A stretch of DNA of 64,000 bases from Microbotryum silenes-acaulis (taxonomy: Eukaryota > Basidiomycota > Microbotryomycetes > Microbotryales > Microbotryaceae). The position numbers and the translations under genes were made by a program. Where the stretch lies: contig QPFY01000003.1 in NCBI GenBank assembly GCA_003665825.1, positions 186,001 through 250,000 on the forward strand, written 5' to 3'. Positions 63,245 through 64,000 of this stretch are shown here, piece by piece; positions within the stretch are counted from its first letter, which is position 1, and the number at the start of each line of letters is the position of its first letter. The notes beneath the pieces are model-generated. The model searched no databases, had not been told where the DNA came from, and saw nothing but the letters and a program-made list of their open reading frames with translations.

Positions 63245-64000
63245 ATGGCCAAACAGACCCTACAGGCTAGGCGGGAAATACCTCAGACGTTGACCCTGCA
63301 CCCACCCGCCGCGACCTCCCCCGCGCTCAGTGCCAAAGACCCAGGCGCTCAGTCAACCTCTTCGTCGCCTTCGCTCGCGGTCCTCACCAGCGCCGGCTCA
63401 TCGAGCGGCAGCATCCATCGCTCCATCAAGGACGCATGGGGTTCGCGTAATCGCTCCTCGACGTCGACGAACCTCACGCCTCCCATTCTGTCCCCGGCTT
63501 ACTCCGAGTCGGGCGGCTCGACGTACGAAGTACCCCTGACCCCGTTCAGCGCGGTCCCGACCAACTTTTCGCGCCATCATCCCCAATTCCAGTTCCTCGA
63601 CTCGCCCGACGAGGTGGACGGTGACCACTCGGATGACCTGAGTGGTACCGACCGTGGCCTTCCTATCTCCGCCAGCAGTACTTTCGTCATTGACGGGGCG
63701 AGCACCGACTCCCTGCCCCGACCTTGTTCATTTGGCGACCTCGTCATGTCCGGCCACGGATCGACGTCCTCGTTCGACTCGTCTCCGACTGGGGACACAA
63801 CTTCGGCGACCCTGTCGAAGCCGTTCTTGCTCTTTGGTGTAACGGACGATACGGATGTCCTTGCTGCGCCTCACCTCCCTTATTCGACCGACTTGTCGCG
63901 GCAGCGTGTGCCCTCGTCGAACGACAGCTTGGGCGACACAGAAACCTCATCCGAGTTCTCGCCGAGCACCAGCCTCGCGAGTGTGCGAATCGCGCGACTG
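63245..64000 (+). CDS. Ser/Thr-rich protein, N-terminal part (runs off the window)
   Basis: The frame from ATG 63245 (AKQTLQARREIPQTLTLHPP) is open through position 64000, 252 codons without a stop and with GC-rich third positions like the neighbouring genes. The visible part is low-complexity: Ser/Thr/Pro-rich with short acidic clusters (DSPDEVDGDHSDD, DDTDVLAA). It has no recognisable domain, TM helix or signal peptide. Such N-termini are common in fungal kinases, phosphatase regulators and transcription factors. The identifying domain would lie to the right of the window. Confidence 0.65.
   Translation, partial: MAKQTLQARREIPQTLTLHPPAATSPALSAKDPGAQSTSSSPSLAVLTSAGSSSGSIHRSIKDAWGSRNRSSTSTNLTPPILSPAYSESGGSTYEVPLTPFSAVPTNFSRHHPQFQFLDSPDEVDGDHSDDLSGTDRGLPISASSTFVIDGASTDSLPRPCSFGDLVMSGHGSTSSFDSSPTGDTTSATLSKPFLLFGVTDDTDVLAAPHLPYSTDLSRQRVPSSNDSLGDTETSSEFSPSTSLASVRIARL

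Overview
This is a nuclear chromosome window from a filamentous-fungus-like or yeast-like basidiomycete. The style suggests a Pucciniomycotina yeast such as Microbotryomycetes, but that placement is inferred, not tested. The support is GC-rich DNA, many short GT-AG introns (about 45-90 nt), compact divergent gene pairs, and fungal proteins (Atg11, Oac1, an exo-beta-1,3-glucanase, a dual-start HisRS). The repeats are also typical: a chromodomain Ty3/Gypsy element, a DIRS/Ngaro-type tyrosine-recombinase retroelement, a Helitron relic and a LINE fragment. All gene models were spliced by eye. For the main genes the exon phases close exactly.

Layout. 0.4-4.5 kb: a PNPOx-like flavoprotein and the cohesin loader SCC4/MAU2, both on the minus strand. 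4.9-15.5 kb: a DIRS-like element (gag, RT-RNase H, tyrosine recombinase, minus strand), split in its RT-RNase H ORF by a young Ty3/Gypsy chromovirus (7424-12572, 242-bp LTRs differing at one base, target duplication CGTTC). 15.8-16.6 kb: a small acidic protein gene whose ATG appears to be created by splicing. 16.6-21.4 kb: gene-poor DNA with a near-perfect 236-bp-arm palindrome and a decayed Helitron carrying an internal inverted duplication.

21.5-33.2 kb is a normal gene block: UBA3 (neddylation E1), THOC5 (mRNA export), OAC1 (mitochondrial oxaloacetate carrier), a CYS3/MetR-like bZIP factor and UGA1 (GABA transaminase). 33.4-38.5 kb is an unusual unit. Its roughly 521-bp inverted ends each carry an intron-containing tRNA-Arg(ACG). 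The left end is split by a 5'-truncated LINE, and a lineage-specific hypothetical gene and a Helitron scrap lie between the ends. 38.5-41.1 kb is gene-poor.

41.1-62.3 kb is a second dense block: an AIG1/FAR-17a protein, VPS33 (vacuolar SM protein), HTS1 (histidyl-tRNA synthetase, apparently cytosolic and mitochondrial from one gene), a membrane-anchored GH5 exo-beta-1,3-glucanase, a DHHC palmitoyltransferase with a 5-nt micro-exon, a small mitochondrial-type membrane protein divergent from ribosomal protein bL28m, and ATG11 (selective autophagy scaffold). A Ser-rich ORF starts at 63245 and runs off the right edge.

The host genes are mostly unrelated housekeeping functions. The plausible functional groupings are head-to-head pairs sharing short promoters (UBA3/THOC5, VPS33/HTS1, small mitochondrial protein/bL28m). 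I found no CRISPR, prophage or biosynthetic cluster. The most unusual material is structural: palindromes, nested insertions, the tRNA-bearing inverted unit, and extreme exon architectures.
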